In this document: one piece after another, positions 22,388 through 45,116 of the stretch
Layout of the letters: the number at the start of each line of letters is the position of its first letter
Position numbering within the stretch: the stretch's first letter is position 1
NCBI RefSeq assembly: GCF_008831285.2
Contig: NC_045143.1
Span: forward strand, 1,957,503 to 2,021,502
DNA length: 64,000 bases
Direction of reading: 5' to 3'
Source of the DNA: Nymphaea colorata
Taxonomy: Eukaryota; Streptophyta; Magnoliopsida; Nymphaeales; Nymphaeaceae
Position numbers and translations under genes: made by a program
The notes under the pieces: generated by a model
Databases searched by the model: none
What the model was told of the DNA's origin: nothing
The model's input: only the letters and a program-made list of their open reading frames with translations

Positions 22388-24474
22388 TCACCAAAACCCC
22401 CTCGATCCGGAGGGGAGAGAGTGAGTGAGTGAGAAAGAGAGACAGCAAGCTGAGAGAGAGGGATAGAGAGAAGCAGAGAAGAGGCTGATTTCTAGAGTTC
22501 AGTTCTTTCATTGGTTGGTTGGTCGGTGGTGGTGTATGGTTATCTTAAGAAAATGACAATATTTAATACTTGCCCCATCCTTCTACCTTTTTTCCATTTC
22601 TTGTTCCTTCTTTTCCTCTCATTCGCCATAGACAAGTCGTTATATGTGGCATCAATGTTTCTCTCTTTCTCCTTGTAGCAAGTCGCAGTACCACGTATGA
22701 TGTAGTGAATGGTGTCATGCTTTTCATGTTTATGAAAAGCTACTTGTGAGTCTTGTATGTGTCCAAAAAAGTAGACATGAAAACACTTCGGTTGTTATTG
22801 CATTATTTATATGAAAAAGAATTCCATTTTCACTTTTGTGGTTATCATGTTTATTTGTCGATTAAAAAGAACAAAGTTGTGAACCCCATACAGAGAACAA
22901 AGTTGTGAACCCCGTACACATTTAAAAGTAAGCATAGCATGCATGAAAAACGCAAAGGACAATTCTTCTCATAGATTGTACCTTGTGTATTATATTGTCC
23001 ATAAATATAATATTTCAACAGATGTCCAACATTACATATGCATTTCTTTCTTTTCCTGAAAATCTAACCGGGAGGAACCCACGTTGTACGAATGTAGAAA
23101 TTGAGGGGAAAAAACATGTCTAATGAGAAAATTAAACCTCGTAAGAGTTCAAGACTCAATAGTCACCAATTTTTTGACTCATAAAATATGGACTACATAT
23201 ACGTCTATGCTTTTGATCACATAAAACTCTATCCATATGGCTTGATTTATACAAGAAGGTACCTGTAAATAGATGCGCTCGTGCGATTTGAGTGAGAAAT
23301 TATATACAGCGAACGTGTAACTAAAAGTGCCAGATGTTGAAATTCCCATGTTTGGGAATCTGACCTCAATCTAATAATTGAAATTCCTAATTCCCAGCAA
23401 GCTCTTTCTGGGTCACAAGAAATTGCATACTTTCGCTAAGAACTGGCATATTCACTTCGCCCGTTGTTGTTATACATATGGACATGGTCTATCCTTATAA
23501 ATGAGCAGAATGCCCACCCTCTCATTTGGTTTCTTCTAGTTGGTTTCTCCAGCAGCACTTTGATCGACCTTTGGAAGATTTTCTTCCAAACCACCTTGAC
23601 CTTTCTACGCTCTTCCTACTAGAGAGCAGAGCAGACCTCAAACCCATCAGCAAAGTACTATGACAACGACTGTGTATAATGTGTGCTCTGAAGATCCTGA
23701 TCAATGAACTCCATAAATGCCGCGCTTGCCAGCCACGGTTTTCATGAAATGTTCAACCCAATGACACTTTTTTGAAATGCAGGATATGGCCAAGGCTACA
23801 TGAATTTATTTCTTTTTGTTCACACCAACCATCGTCTTCAGTCACAGGGAAGGGATAGATCCAAATTCAGCTAGGTAACGCACAAAAGATGTCTAGCCCC
23901 CAAACCTCTGGAAGCTACTATTATTAAAAAGGAAAAGGTGAACTTACTATGATAATTCTATTTGCAGTTGTCGTGGACAGGAAAATGGAGATTATGGTCA
24001 ATGGAATGAGAGTCAGTTGAAGCCACGAAAGGCAATGGAAGTTCATCACTAGGTAGCTACTGAAATCAAGAATATTATTAACATAAATTAACGTATCGAT
24101 ACAAAATTTTTGCACACCCATACGTAAAGTTGTGACACTGCATGGAGAAAAGTTTACACCTAAAGGACAAAATAGACAAGGACATATGATCATACAACCA
24201 CCAAGCATATAGGAATGTAACTTACAATGTGCCCTTTTTTTGCATATACATAAAGCAGACCTACAGACTTGGTGTTCCTGGCATGCAATCGCAAACCAGT
24301 AATAAATGGAATGGCCAAAATGCTTATCACACTAATTTACACATGTGAATGAAGACAATCAGGAAAGCTTTCTGAGCATATCCCTGATTTTTGAGTTGCA
24401 CGCCGAAACTCTAAATTGTCCATACAATGAAAGACCATCAAAGTACTAGAAGACACCCAAGCATACAAATTCAC
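22388..24474. other. Convergent intergenic region (pectate lyase / ICS 3' ends)
   Basis: It contains the GA-rich 3' UTR of the pectate lyase gene and, on the right, the ICS 3' UTR. A 26-bp unit is repeated twice at 22869-22920. I see no other gene. Confidence 0.5.
22869..22920. repeat. Two-copy 26-bp tandem repeat
   Basis: The word GAACAAAGTTGTGAACCCC occurs twice, starting at 22869 and 22895, followed by ATACA or GTACA. The copies are almost identical, so the duplication is recent. Confidence 0.9.
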
Positions 24475-34824
<10,350 letters not shown>

Positions 34825-35607
34825 TGGACGAGAAGAGCGCTGAGAGTCGAAAGCGATAAGAGAGCTCGAATGGGATTTTATAACGGGAAACCGATTTATT
34901 AAAACGCTGCAAATTGACTCAGCGGGTAACTGGACCTTTGGGAAGGCATCGCGCCGACCCGCGATCCGACCCGACCCGTTTCGATAGGCCCCGCTGCCCG
35001 GCTACCTAAGTTCTTGTGCCGTGCCTGTTAATTTCGGCACGATTACTGACGGATGTTCACATATTCGGATTCAAATAAGGATTAAGAAACTTATATATTA
35101 TATTTGAATATAATTTTCAAATTCACAGTGTTAATGCAATATCACATTTGAATATTAATTCGGCTTATAAATGAACAATTGAATTTGAACCGCATTATGA
35201 TATTAAAAAGCTGACTTTCACAACATCATGTAAATGATGCAAGCCTATCATATACAATCTAACAACTACCATTACAACTTCTTGGAAACAAGCTCACGAA
35301 TTAGACCATGAGCAGTTTCAATGCAAGCTGAGATAAGCTTAGAACTAGAACAAGTTGTTCTCCATCCATATCAAACATGGATGATACCAAATTACATTTA
35401 AAATGGATTTGGTCCAAGTGCGATCTGAATATCGGAAATATTCTCTCCGGGTACGATTTCAAAGAGCTCTTAGTTTGGCGGGAAATTTGAAAATGAAAGA
35501 GACCGCCAAAAAGATTTCCGGGAAACGAAAACCGCCGGAAATGACGCCAAATTCAGTGGTAACTCCTCTTTCTCTCTCATTCGCTCTCTCTCTCTCTCTA
35601 GACAGCC
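34825..35607. promoter_or_regulatory. Shared divergent promoter region, ICS (-) and MRNIP (+)
   Basis: The two start codons are 783 bp apart and face away from each other, so both promoters should lie here. The ICS side contains a GC-rich block near 34950-35000 (GCGATCCGACCCGACCCG). The MRNIP side ends with a CT-rich tract at about 35569-35600 directly before the ATG, a common leader feature. I could not assign a convincing TATA box to either gene. Confidence 0.5.
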
Positions 35608-37501
35608 ATGTCGCGTGGGCCTGCTGCTTTCATAGCCGTGCAGTGCTACCAATGCTCAACTATGCAGGTCAGTGAACAATCACCCCCTTGCTTTCTATTT
35701 ATTTACTTTAGCGCCCATCATGTCTCCGCTTTTCGAAAATATAAAAATCGATTTCATAACGGCGAAACCCACAGATACTTTTCCGGGCGATAATTCATTG
35801 TTTCCAGTTATTCTTGCGAACAAAATATCGGCGTAGACAAGCATGCAATTGAAGTAGAATGGATCATATATGGGAACGTTACGAGAACATTTGTTTCATC
35901 TATAAATACAGACGGGTTGTGAAAATATCGTTACTGAAAGTATCGTCGTATTAAACTTTGTAGCCTGCCACCGAAATGTGGATTGCGTTTCTCCCCGGTA
36001 GTGGTCATATTTGACAATGGGAAGGGTAATTGCGACATTTTCTTTATTTTCCGATGGCGTTCCGGCGGGTTTTTCTGCTCACAGGTGAAGCAGGAGAAGA
36101 AGAGCAGCAACAAGTGGAGGTGCGTGATCTGCAACGAGAGGCAGTCGGTTAGGAAGGTCTTCGCGCGGTCGTTCCTCGCGAAGGACGTCCGAGGGTTCGT
36201 GCAGGTGGCGAACGCGGCTAGGCAGCGGTCGGAATCCGCATCCTTCTGGCCGGAAAGCGACTCTCAGGCTTCTGCTGTAGTTGGTGAGCGCATCTCTCTG
36301 GAGCGTACTTTGCCGGGGAAGACGAGGAAGCGGAATGACTGGTCTGAGTACCTTGAACCCGAAGAAGATGACGACGACGCCAACGGAGGTTTGTTCCCGT
36401 CGTCACGTCTCCGTGTATCGGTATTTTCTCCGCCTTAAATTATTCTTCCTGGAAAAAAGTGGGCACATTCAGAAAATTCAAAAGGTTCAATAACTAACAT
36501 TATCAAGAAAATATCTGATAATGGAGAAACATGAATCGCGGATAGCGATTTCAGAAATAATGAACCAAAATTTCACAGATTGTGTTGCAGGGACGCTCCA
36601 ATTTCCCCAACTCTGACAGAAAATCTATCCAAAAAAAAACAGAGGAATGATCACTCTCTCTGTCTGTCGAAACTACAGGTGGTATGTTAGAGCCAGGCTT
36701 TGTCACTGAGCTTCCAAAGGAGACGATGAGGAAGCCCAAGAGGAAATTTCCTTCTCCATTTTGTGGCGTAAAAGAAGATCATCCACCTTCCTCTTCAAGT
36801 GAAACTGGACGAAGACCTGCGACTCGCTATGGTGAGTATGCACACAGTAACTTGGTTTGTTATAGCCATAGGGACGATTAGAAACCTTAGGTACGAACTT
36901 TTTGGCTAAACTGGATTTGATTAGAATTGATATTTTCATGTGGTTAGTTGATTGGACAAAAGACAAGGGCCTTGGTTCAGGTCAGATTTAGTTTGTCATT
37001 TTCCTAAATTGAAGCTTCTTTCATCTTTTCACTTTTAGCTTCAGTCTGCAGTTCGATATTTGTTTATACTCTTATACCATGAGCAGATGCTGTCTCAGTG
37101 GTAACTGCCATTAAATCTCATCATGCATGATGACATAATTTTTTTGTTTTCAGTATCGGATTTAGTTTCATATAGAAATCCTGGAAAAAAATGATGCGCA
37201 GGATGTGCATCAGAATGTATCGCGCCGATGCTTTGATTTTTCCTTTGTTGGTAGATTCCAATGGTTCTTGGCATCTTGCAATGCTGCAGGTCGAGATGCA
37301 CAGAATACTGAAGATGGTTTGAGCAAGACGAAGGATGCGTCTAAATGGAGCGAGTATTTGGACGTTGAAGAAGATTCAAATGATGGTAGTTCAGAAAAAC
37401 TTTTGCCAAACCATGGTGGTGGGTGGAACTACGGAGGGGCTTTTGAAACTCACATTGATGGCGAGAAGGTTGAGGAAGACATTCACCCTGACTTCATGTG
37501 A
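35608..37501 (+). CDS. MRNIP: MRN complex-interacting protein (MRNIP)-like
   Basis: Animal MRNIP binds the MRE11-RAD50-NBS1 DNA double-strand-break complex and is nuclear. Four exons (35608-35667, 36085-36388, 36679-36831, 37290-37501) join to 242 residues. The N-terminal 36 residues form the family zinc ribbon: C13-x2-C16 and C33-x2-C36, with KWRCVICNERQS between exon-1 and later parts. It continues with KVFARSFLAKDVRGFVQ. A short motif occurs twice, DWSEYLEPEEDDDD near 106 and KWSEYLDVEEDSND near 192. The middle is basic and Pro/Ser-rich, and the protein ends in the acidic EEDIHPDFM. The low-complexity, disordered build fits the family. Assignment rests on the zinc ribbon and overall plan; function in plants is inferred. 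Confidence 0.82.
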
Positions 37502-37980
37502 TTCATGAGCTTTAATCTTCCTTCTTGTTCCTGTTCTGCAGAGTCATCTGCCAAACTCAGTCTACTTTTTCAAGCTGTGGACCCTTTTTTTTTCTCATAT
37601 ACATAGATACATATACATGATCTTTTGGACATTGTAGATTCTTTATTTTTTAAAACATTTTCAGAAACCTTCGCATTTCCTACTAAATAAATAACATAGT
37701 TGGCATCCCATAGGGTTTAATTGCAGAACATCATATTAAGAACAAGAAAGAAAATTGAACTTCATCTCATTAGCTCCATGCGTTCATTAGTACCAGGTAC
37801 TTTTATCCCTGTATTTATGCATTACCACTCAGCAAGTTCATCCTAATCAGATTTTGCATACTTTGTGTTATTGAAAAGTTGTTTTAGTGTTTTTGTCTTA
37901 TGCGATTAAACAATATATTAACCACCAATTGGCTACCCTCAACTTAGACATCTGTGATCAAGACAACTTTCGCACTACAG

Positions 37981-38115
37981 GTTGTTGAAGAGGAAGACCG
38001 ACGGTGTGAAAAACTTAACAAAACCTTCAAATTGGATCCGACCCATTTGCATCCTTATGAGGGTCCGCCTCATGGCATCGGATTCTCGCCCCATGTCGGG
38101 TGGTCAGGGCCACAA
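37981..38115 (+). other. Orphan exon-like segment (45 codons)
   Basis: An open, stop-free stretch of 135 nt lies between a CAG acceptor (ending 37980) and a GTATGT donor (from 38116), phase 0 at both ends. It encodes VVEEEDRRCEKLNKTFKLD and then a His/Pro/Gly-rich tail ending HVGWSGPQ. No exon that would pair with it is visible. It could be an alternative 3' exon of the MRNIP gene, a captured gene fragment, or chance within GGATCC-type repeat sequence. Confidence 0.3.
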
Positions 38116-38420
38116 GTATGTGCTTCAAGCTTTAGAATTACCATTTTTGTGGCATTAGATATGAGGATCCACTCTTCAAATACGATACCCATATTTTAAT
38201 ACGGTAGTGTTTGCCCTATCTTTTCAGGAATCCAACTTTTTGTTTTTATTTTTATAGCCAAGTTGGAGTTAGGTAGATTCCAGAACTCTAAAAGACTTGA
38301 TGCGATAGGTATGGTAATTGGTAGGTTAAATTATGGAGCAGCTTATAGGAGGGGAGGGGGCAGGAAGAGCGGTCGAGCTGGTTATATGCATAGGCATGAA
38401 AGAGAAGGGCATGAAAAGCG

Positions 38421-38620
38421 CCCCCCCGCCTCCTTCCCCTTCCATTGACATGAGTGTGGCCCTTGGTCTTGCCTCAAATTTAAAAAAAAAATACATGTAA
38501 ATTTTAAAAAATTTCACTTGTTTTGTATAATTTTAAAAAATGATATTTCGGTTCTAGTTAAAATTTATAAACTTTAATTCGGTTCGCCTCACAAAAAATT
38601 TCTGGCTCCCTAGTGACTCT
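38421..38620 (-). repeat. Dispersed repeat, inverted copy
   Basis: Its reverse complement runs CCAGAAATTTTTTGTGAGGC, then GAATTAAAGTTTATAAATTT, then a T-run, and matches the element at 15313-15476 in word order. Similarity was judged by eye; divergence is substantial. Confidence 0.5.
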
Positions 38621-40994
38621 AGTACAAAGGCACCCTCGTTAAACTAATGCAACCAGTTCTCCCATAGTGGGTCTTTTGCTTTCACCAAAAGGAAAAAATA
38701 AGTTAGTTGTTCCTCGAGTATTATATGATCGATTTTCCTTATTTACTTGAAAGACTTAAGTTCAATTTGAAAATATCCGAAAGACAAGATGATCGATGCA
38801 TAATCCCAATAATCGGATATGGAGTTTAGTAATTTATGGACTTGAAATGTTTGCTAAGAAGAACATTGTATGTTGATGCATGTTTCCATAACGGGCGTTT
38901 GAATATTACAGTGTTCCTGTTACCAAAAACATAATATGATATTATTTTAATGTTTCATTTAGTATTTATAATTGTATTATGTTTCATATAATAGGAAGAC
39001 AGTGTTTTTACATTGCCAAGTTATAAGAACATGATGTGCATATTATTAGTTATTTTCTTAAAAGTGCAAATGGAGCATATTAGACTGTGGGCACAAGATG
39101 TTGTCAAACAATTAAAAATTAAAAATCTTTCACTAAAAAGGACAGTTGATGTATACGGTCTATTGTGCAAAAATGATTCATTTCGTGAAATAACAATTTA
39201 TGGTGCTTTTAGTGACAAAATTTAAATTTTGTATCGACTGGTAGATTTGAATAATTTAATTTAGTTTTTTCTCTGTGAAAGTCCAATGCCAACTTTGACT
39301 CCAATACAATCCACCACTTTGCAGCTATCCTGAGGGCCTAAGCCATGTCTGCCTTCACCTATTATGTGGACGCAAGGATTTTGGGTTCTTGGTCTGTTTA
39401 GATCTAAAATTTTCCCCTTTTCAAAATATTTATAAATAGGCCTTCATAATTTCCAGATTTTCCTACTATTGAAAACCTAGATTATCCTGGATATGCATCT
39501 AAGCTGAATACCCATATACAGCTAGGCTTGCAAAACGATACCAAATTTGGATCTGAGGCAGATTTGGATCAGATTCGATACTGGCAACAATTAGAATTGC
39601 AACCGTGGATCCCGTCCTTTGGGATCCATACTTACAACCCAAGGGTCGTCAAAATATGGCCATTATTTATTTCAAGGATAAGTACAAAAGTCCGTAATAG
39701 TTGTCATGAGCAATGCCCCCTCCTGGCAGGTTTGGTAAGTTTGTCCGGTAAATTTGGATTGGATCTTCCAACCATGGATCCATTTTGAACGGAGATCGAG
39801 AGAGGGAGGGAGAACAGGTTCAAACCAAAGTTCACTTGAAGGAAAACAAAAAGAACGTAGGAAGAAAAAGTAAAGCTGAAACCCAGTCAGTTCAGTTGAC
39901 CAAGACATGGCAGGTGAGATTCACATGGGCTCAGACCAAGTTTCGGACCCACCTCGAACCAAACCGAGCCCAAATCATGTACACCCCGCCAAGGGCTATG
40001 TGCCAAATTCTTCGTATTATTGACAACAGCATCCCGTTACACAACATATTGCTCTTAATTGTCGATGGTAATACAAACATTCCAAGTTTTTTTCTTTTAA
40101 ATTTTGGTAACAAATAAAAAAAACTGTATTTTGTAAAAATCAAGTTTTTATTAAATATTGGTTTGTTAGTCAGTTTTTGATACTGAGTTTATGTGTTTAA
40201 GTGGCATGCCCAAGAAGACATTTTGCATGAGTTTAATTCATATCATACTTGTCAACACAGGCAGCCTTAAAGAATGCCAATTTAAAAATGAAATTTTAAT
40301 TCTTCTTTAATTTGTAATGGAATCAAAATTCTAAGTTTCATTTTCTTAATTTTGAAAACAAAAAAAGCTCAATTTGTTTAATAATCTCAACTTCTTAAAA
40401 AATAAGTATTTTGGTTCTAAAATTCTATAATTCTGGGTAGAGCAAGCGCCCCTTTAAAGTCTAAGATCTTGTAATTCTTTTATTACATTTTTTGTAACTT
40501 ATAAAAGAACATTAACGCAGACACACTTTTCAAAGGGAAAAAACTTTAGTGATGGCAGAAAAAATCACTTTATATTTGTGTTTTTCCACATTTCTAGAAA
40601 ATCAGTTTTAGTTAATGAAAGCTTGAAAATTTGAAAAAGTCGTATTATTTTGAGATTTTTTTTTCAAGTGAATGTAAATTAAACATAATTGGAACCGAAG
40701 ATTTGATTTGGATATAGAGGAGGCGGAGGGAGGGGCCCCACACTTCTACGGGGGGGTGAGTAGGTGTGGCCCCCACATCATAATGTCGGATCAGATGCCC
40801 CCACCGGATCTCGATCCGCCTGGGCACATCCCAGATGCGGACCCACACGCGTTTGACCTGATTCGACCCGCTTCCAGCCTTATCCAGATGCCTTCGCGGC
40901 CGTCAGATGCCCCCGATCTGAGGGTTCCCCTCACAAGCCCATCCCAACTACATGGGCGTCCAGCCCACGCAATCTGAACTCGAGAATACCAGAT

Positions 40995-41001
40995 TATAAA
41001 A
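40995..41001 (+). promoter_or_regulatory. Putative TATA box of the first SLEEPER-like gene
   Basis: TATAAAA is followed about 50 bp later by TAACCCT (41049-41055) and AAACCCT (41058-41064), telo-box-like words that are common near start sites of growth-related plant genes. Transcription would start near 41030. Confidence 0.5.
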
Positions 41002-41029
41002 CGCAGGTCGGGGCGGACTTCCTTTTTCC

Positions 41030-43049
41030 CCATTTCGTTCTCACAACCTAACCCTCCAAACCCTCGCCCGCTCCGTTTTCCGGTGATCTACAGAGGGGGG
41101 AATCAGGAGACTTTCGCGGTGGATTCCGGTCACTGCCGAGGAGGATTCCGGCAGGCCTACGTCCTCGAATGACTGCTCCGGGTACACTCTCTTCGACAGC
41201 TTCTCCTTCTAAGTTATTACCGGTTCTGCTTTGGTTTGATTCTCTCGGAGTTCCTCCTTTCTTCTTTCGAGTATTTTTTGAAGGATTTTTCGCGTTCTAG
41301 TTTGGAGTCGCTTCAAGCAAAATCGCCTTCCTGGTCCTCTTCGCGTGCTATGTGAACCCTGTGTTTTAGTGGATTTGGACCTTGCTGCTTTGGATTTTAG
41401 GGTTTCTCGAGATAAAGAAAAGCTAGGGTTTTTGGTGCTTCCTGGAGACCCGTGGTCCCGTGGATGCATTTCGTTGCGAGAACTCTCTTGGTGATTATTT
41501 GGCTCGTTTTAGGAAAGAATGATCAGTGCGGAAAGGGAGTATGAGCAGCAATTTTGGGCGCTAGCCGCGATTTTTGGGTCCTTAAGGAGGCAGTGGTTTG
41601 GATCTGGACTGCATCTTCGGCCGATCGTGATCTATCTTCACGGGGGTATGAAGCTTCTTGAATCTGGATCCTGACGGGTTGCATTTGGATCTGGGTAACC
41701 AAACTGGATCTCCGAATATCTGGATCCCAGAATTGGATCTTTAAAGAACTGGATCTATGTTTAGGATCTTGAAAGATCTGGATCTCTGGTACCTGGATGT
41801 TGTGAGCCTGGATTGTGAACCGGTTCGGAATTTGGGAACTTTGTTATTTGTTGTCTGAATCGGACCATATGTGCGCCTTCTTCTTCTTTCCTTGTATTAC
41901 CGTGTTCGTCCCCTTGCTTTGGAGCTTTCTTAGATTCTGGTTCTTCTGGCTTTTCGTTGTTTGGTTCTGTTGTGCCCGTGGCAATGGTGCCGAAGTGGAA
42001 GTTCTCCAGTTGCCGATCTATTTGGACCTATAAGATTTAACCAGATGGACTTTCCTCGCGGCTCACCTGCTTCGAACAGATTTGCTTTATTCCTCTCTTT
42101 GCAATTTGCGAGGTCTGACAGCGTCGGATGCTCGATGACAACTGTTCTGGATCCAGACATGGACCCTAGGAACCCAGATTTGATTGTGCGCTCTTTGGTT
42201 CTGATATCGGTCCAAATTGATCCACAGATGTATAGCAATCAATAAGAATGACATTGACAGTTGGCAACGGGCTTTCCCGCCTAGACGCGCGAACCTATTG
42301 AGAGTCGTTAATTATCCAAGCTGGCCCTCCTATTCATCTTCTCCGTCCTAGGCACGGACGGATAGATGAAGACATTGGTTTACCGATGTACCTAAATTTT
42401 GGTGGAAAGCCCACTGTTTAATCTGAACATCCAACCAGTTTGGCAGCCTTTACGTCCAACTTGATTTGTTAGGTGTAATGATCTAAATCAGGTCTGCTTC
42501 TGGGTTTAATGTTCTGCTTCATACAGCCAGGCTCTTAATCTTTGGTCTCTGCTCTTCTGACTCATTTCGGTATTACCCGTTTTGACGTTATTCATGGTTA
42601 CCACTAGTTCATTTTTCATGACAACATCGTTTTTGTTACAATAGAGGCTCTGGGATTGAAGTGGATGAGGGAAGAATAGAGGGAAACATGGTTCTTTTTT
42701 TTTTCCTTTTCACACGATTATATTTTCCTTTATCTTTTCAAAATTAGGTGTGCTTTTATCTCATTTTGGGGGACGAAAACAGGTCATGACTCAGAACTTT
42801 GCTCATATATAAGCATTATAAATCCAGCATAATAGTTTGGGATTTGAAGGTGGATAACGAACATGTTAAACTGTCCAGGTTCAATTAGCTGATGAGATAT
42901 ATTCTATTGCCTGTTGGACTCAGGCCTGTTCACTTATCTAGATTTTTTATTGTTTTACCGTAACATATTGAATTCATATTTGATTGGATATTCGACCTTG
43001 AATTGGTGTTTTGCCAACTTACATATTCACTTTTTAATTGTGCAGCAAT
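41030..43049 (+). other. 5' leader with long leader intron, first SLEEPER-like gene
   Basis: About 2 kb without a long open frame separates the promoter from the coding exon. A leader exon probably ends near 41180 (possible donor GTACAC), and the intron ends at the CAG acceptor at 43043-43045. The word AGGATTCCGGC (41142-41152) recurs in the leader of the second gene (51362-51372), so the leaders look homologous. Upstream ATGs, for example at about 41169, are present. Confidence 0.5.
41600..41784. repeat. Cluster of nine GGATC words in the leader intron
   Basis: GGATC, mostly as CTGGATCT or TTGGATCT, occurs nine times in 185 nt (starting at 41600, 41666, 41687, 41706, 41722, 41735, 41751, 41764 and 41780). 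Spacing is irregular, about 13-66 nt, so this is not a simple tandem repeat. Confidence 0.8.
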
Positions 43050-45116
43050 ATGGTAGAGATGTCGGACTTGGTTACTCGCAGAAAACCCAAGAGGCTGAGA
43101 TCACTCGTTTGGAATGATTTTAAGAAGATAAAGAAGAATGGGAAAGATCTTGCCATGTGCAAAAACTGTAGCAAGGAATTTGTGGGCGGTGGCACAACTC
43201 ATCTGAGAAAACACTTGTTAAGATGTGTCAAAAAACCTAGCACTGATGTTGCTAGTCAAGTAGTTGCTGTAAGTGACAATAACAAGGAAGAGACACCGCC
43301 ACTTGCAACGCCTGAGCCTCCTAAGATTATAAGTAGTGTCAAATTTGATCAAGAACAGAGCCAGTTTGATCTTGCCCGGATGATCATTCTACACGATTAT
43401 CCATTTTCCCTTGTTGAACATGTTGGTTTCAAAATATTTGTAAATAACCTCCAGCCGCAGTTCAAGATGGTGTCCCCCAATACTGTTAAGGCTGATTGTC
43501 TTACGATTTTTGAGCAAGAGAAGGAGAAACTTTATGATGTTTTAGACAAACTTCCTGGAAGGGTTAACCTGACAGCAAACATGTGGACATCTTACCAGAA
43601 TGTTTCATACCTGTGTTTGACCGCACAGTACATTGATGAATCTTGGGCATTACAGAAGAAGATTCTTAATTTTGTGGTGGCGGAGCCTCCCTACACAGGA
43701 GAAGCAGTCTCCGAGCTTATTATGACCTGCCTAATGGATTGGAACATCTACCATAAATTGTTCGCAATCACGATGGAGACTTCTTCGACAAACGATACTG
43801 TAGTATCAAGAATTAGAGGTCTTCTTACAGAAAAGAGGATGCTTGTGGGTGGTGGCCTTTTCTTTCATGTGCAATGTGCTACACATTGCCTGAGTCTAAT
43901 TGCTCAGGATGGGTTAGAGTTAATAAATGAGGTGGTCCATAAAATAAGGGAAAGTGTCAAGCTTGTCAAGAGTTCACAAGCAAGGGAACAAAAATTTAAT
44001 GAGGTGGCTAATCAAGTTCGTGTGCATAGTCAGAGGAGCATGTGCCTTGATATTCCCGCACAGTGGAACTCCACTTATCTCATGATGGAAGTTGCTTTGG
44101 AATACAAGGAAGCATTTTCTTATTTGCAGAAACATGATCCCAGCTATGGTGTGGCACCAACTGACCGAGAGTGGGAAGTAGCAAGCCTGATTAGTAATCA
44201 TTTGAAATTACTGTATGAAGTTGCTAAGGACTTTTTGGGGACTAAATATCCAACTTCAAACCTTTACTTTCCCGCATTATGTGCCATGAAGTTACAACTA
44301 ACCGAATGGTCCAAGAGCATAAATAGTTTTATTTGTTCCATGGCTGCAAAGATGAAGGAAAACTTTGATAAGTACTGGAAATTCAGCAGCATGCTTCTGG
44401 CGGTGGCAGTTATTTTGGATCCACGTTTTAAAATGAAACTGGTAGAGTATTATTACCAGCGGATTTATGGCAATGGTGCTGCTGAACATGTCAAGGAAGT
44501 CTACGACAGTATTACAAATCTGTACAATGAATATGCAGGCCATTCAGCATCAAATGTGCCTTACCAAGAATATAGTGGCCAAGTTGGAAGTGTTCAGGGT
44601 AATGAATCTAATGGCAACCTCTTGCCTGATGTTACAAATGATATCAGGGACAACTTGAGGGGGTTCGACGAGTTCCTTAATGCTACTACAGAAACCCAAC
44701 GAACAAAGTCAGATCTAGATCTCTACTTAGAAGAGGGTGTAGCCCCTAGAAGTCACGAGTTCAACATTTTAAGTTGGTGGAGGATCAATGCGCCCAAGTA
44801 TCCAGTATTATCAAGAATGGCCCGTGATATTCTTGGTGTTCCTGTGTCAACTGTTGCATTTGAGTCAACATTTAACACAAGGGGGCGTGTACTGGATGCA
44901 TATAAAAGCTCACTGGATCCACACACAGTGCAGGCTTTGATTTGCGCACAAGATTGGCTGCTGGATGAGTTTGATGGTAAGCACATCTATTATTATTTCT
45001 GTATTAACTGGCTGATTCTGATAATTTTTTTATCTATCTGTTGAAAAAACAACTCCCTTACCTGTTTTTCTTTACTATGGATGATAGGTTCTGCATTGTC
45101 CATGGAGCAAACTTGA
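43050..45116 (+). CDS. BED zinc-finger, hAT-transposase-derived protein (SLEEPER-like), gene A
   Basis: SLEEPER proteins (DAYSLEEPER, RICESLEEPER) are domesticated hAT transposases that act as DNA-binding regulators in angiosperms. Exons 43050-44976 and 45088-45116 give 651 residues. The ATG lies five bases after a CAG acceptor; a second Met is at codon 4. A BED finger spans about 19-60 (VWNDFKKIKKNGKDLAMCK; C37, C40, H51, H55). The RNase-H-like transposase core follows, and the hATC dimerisation region is at about 555-642 (DLDLYLEEGV, NILSWWRINAPKYPVLSRMA, LICAQDWLLDEFDG). Positions expected for the catalytic acids carry N177 (LTANMWTS), E243 (ITMETSSTND) and E605 (VAFESTF), so the triad is incomplete. 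The frame is fully open. A short last exon adds SALSMEQT. No terminal inverted repeats were seen. Domestication is inferred from these losses and the paired paralogue. Confidence 0.9.

Larger units (their letters stand above)
37502..40994. other. Intergenic region between MRNIP and the first hAT-derived gene
   Basis: It carries the MRNIP 3' UTR, an exon-like segment at 37981-38115 and a repeat at 38421-38620. Between about 39500 and 40980 there are GGATC- and GATCC-rich repetitive passages with no recognisable coding content. The rest is AT-rich and unassigned. Confidence 0.5.

Noticed and set aside
37981-38115. CRIB domain in the orphan exon
   Set aside because: The expected spacing and the ISxP-type start are missing; the resemblance covers only the HVGW end.
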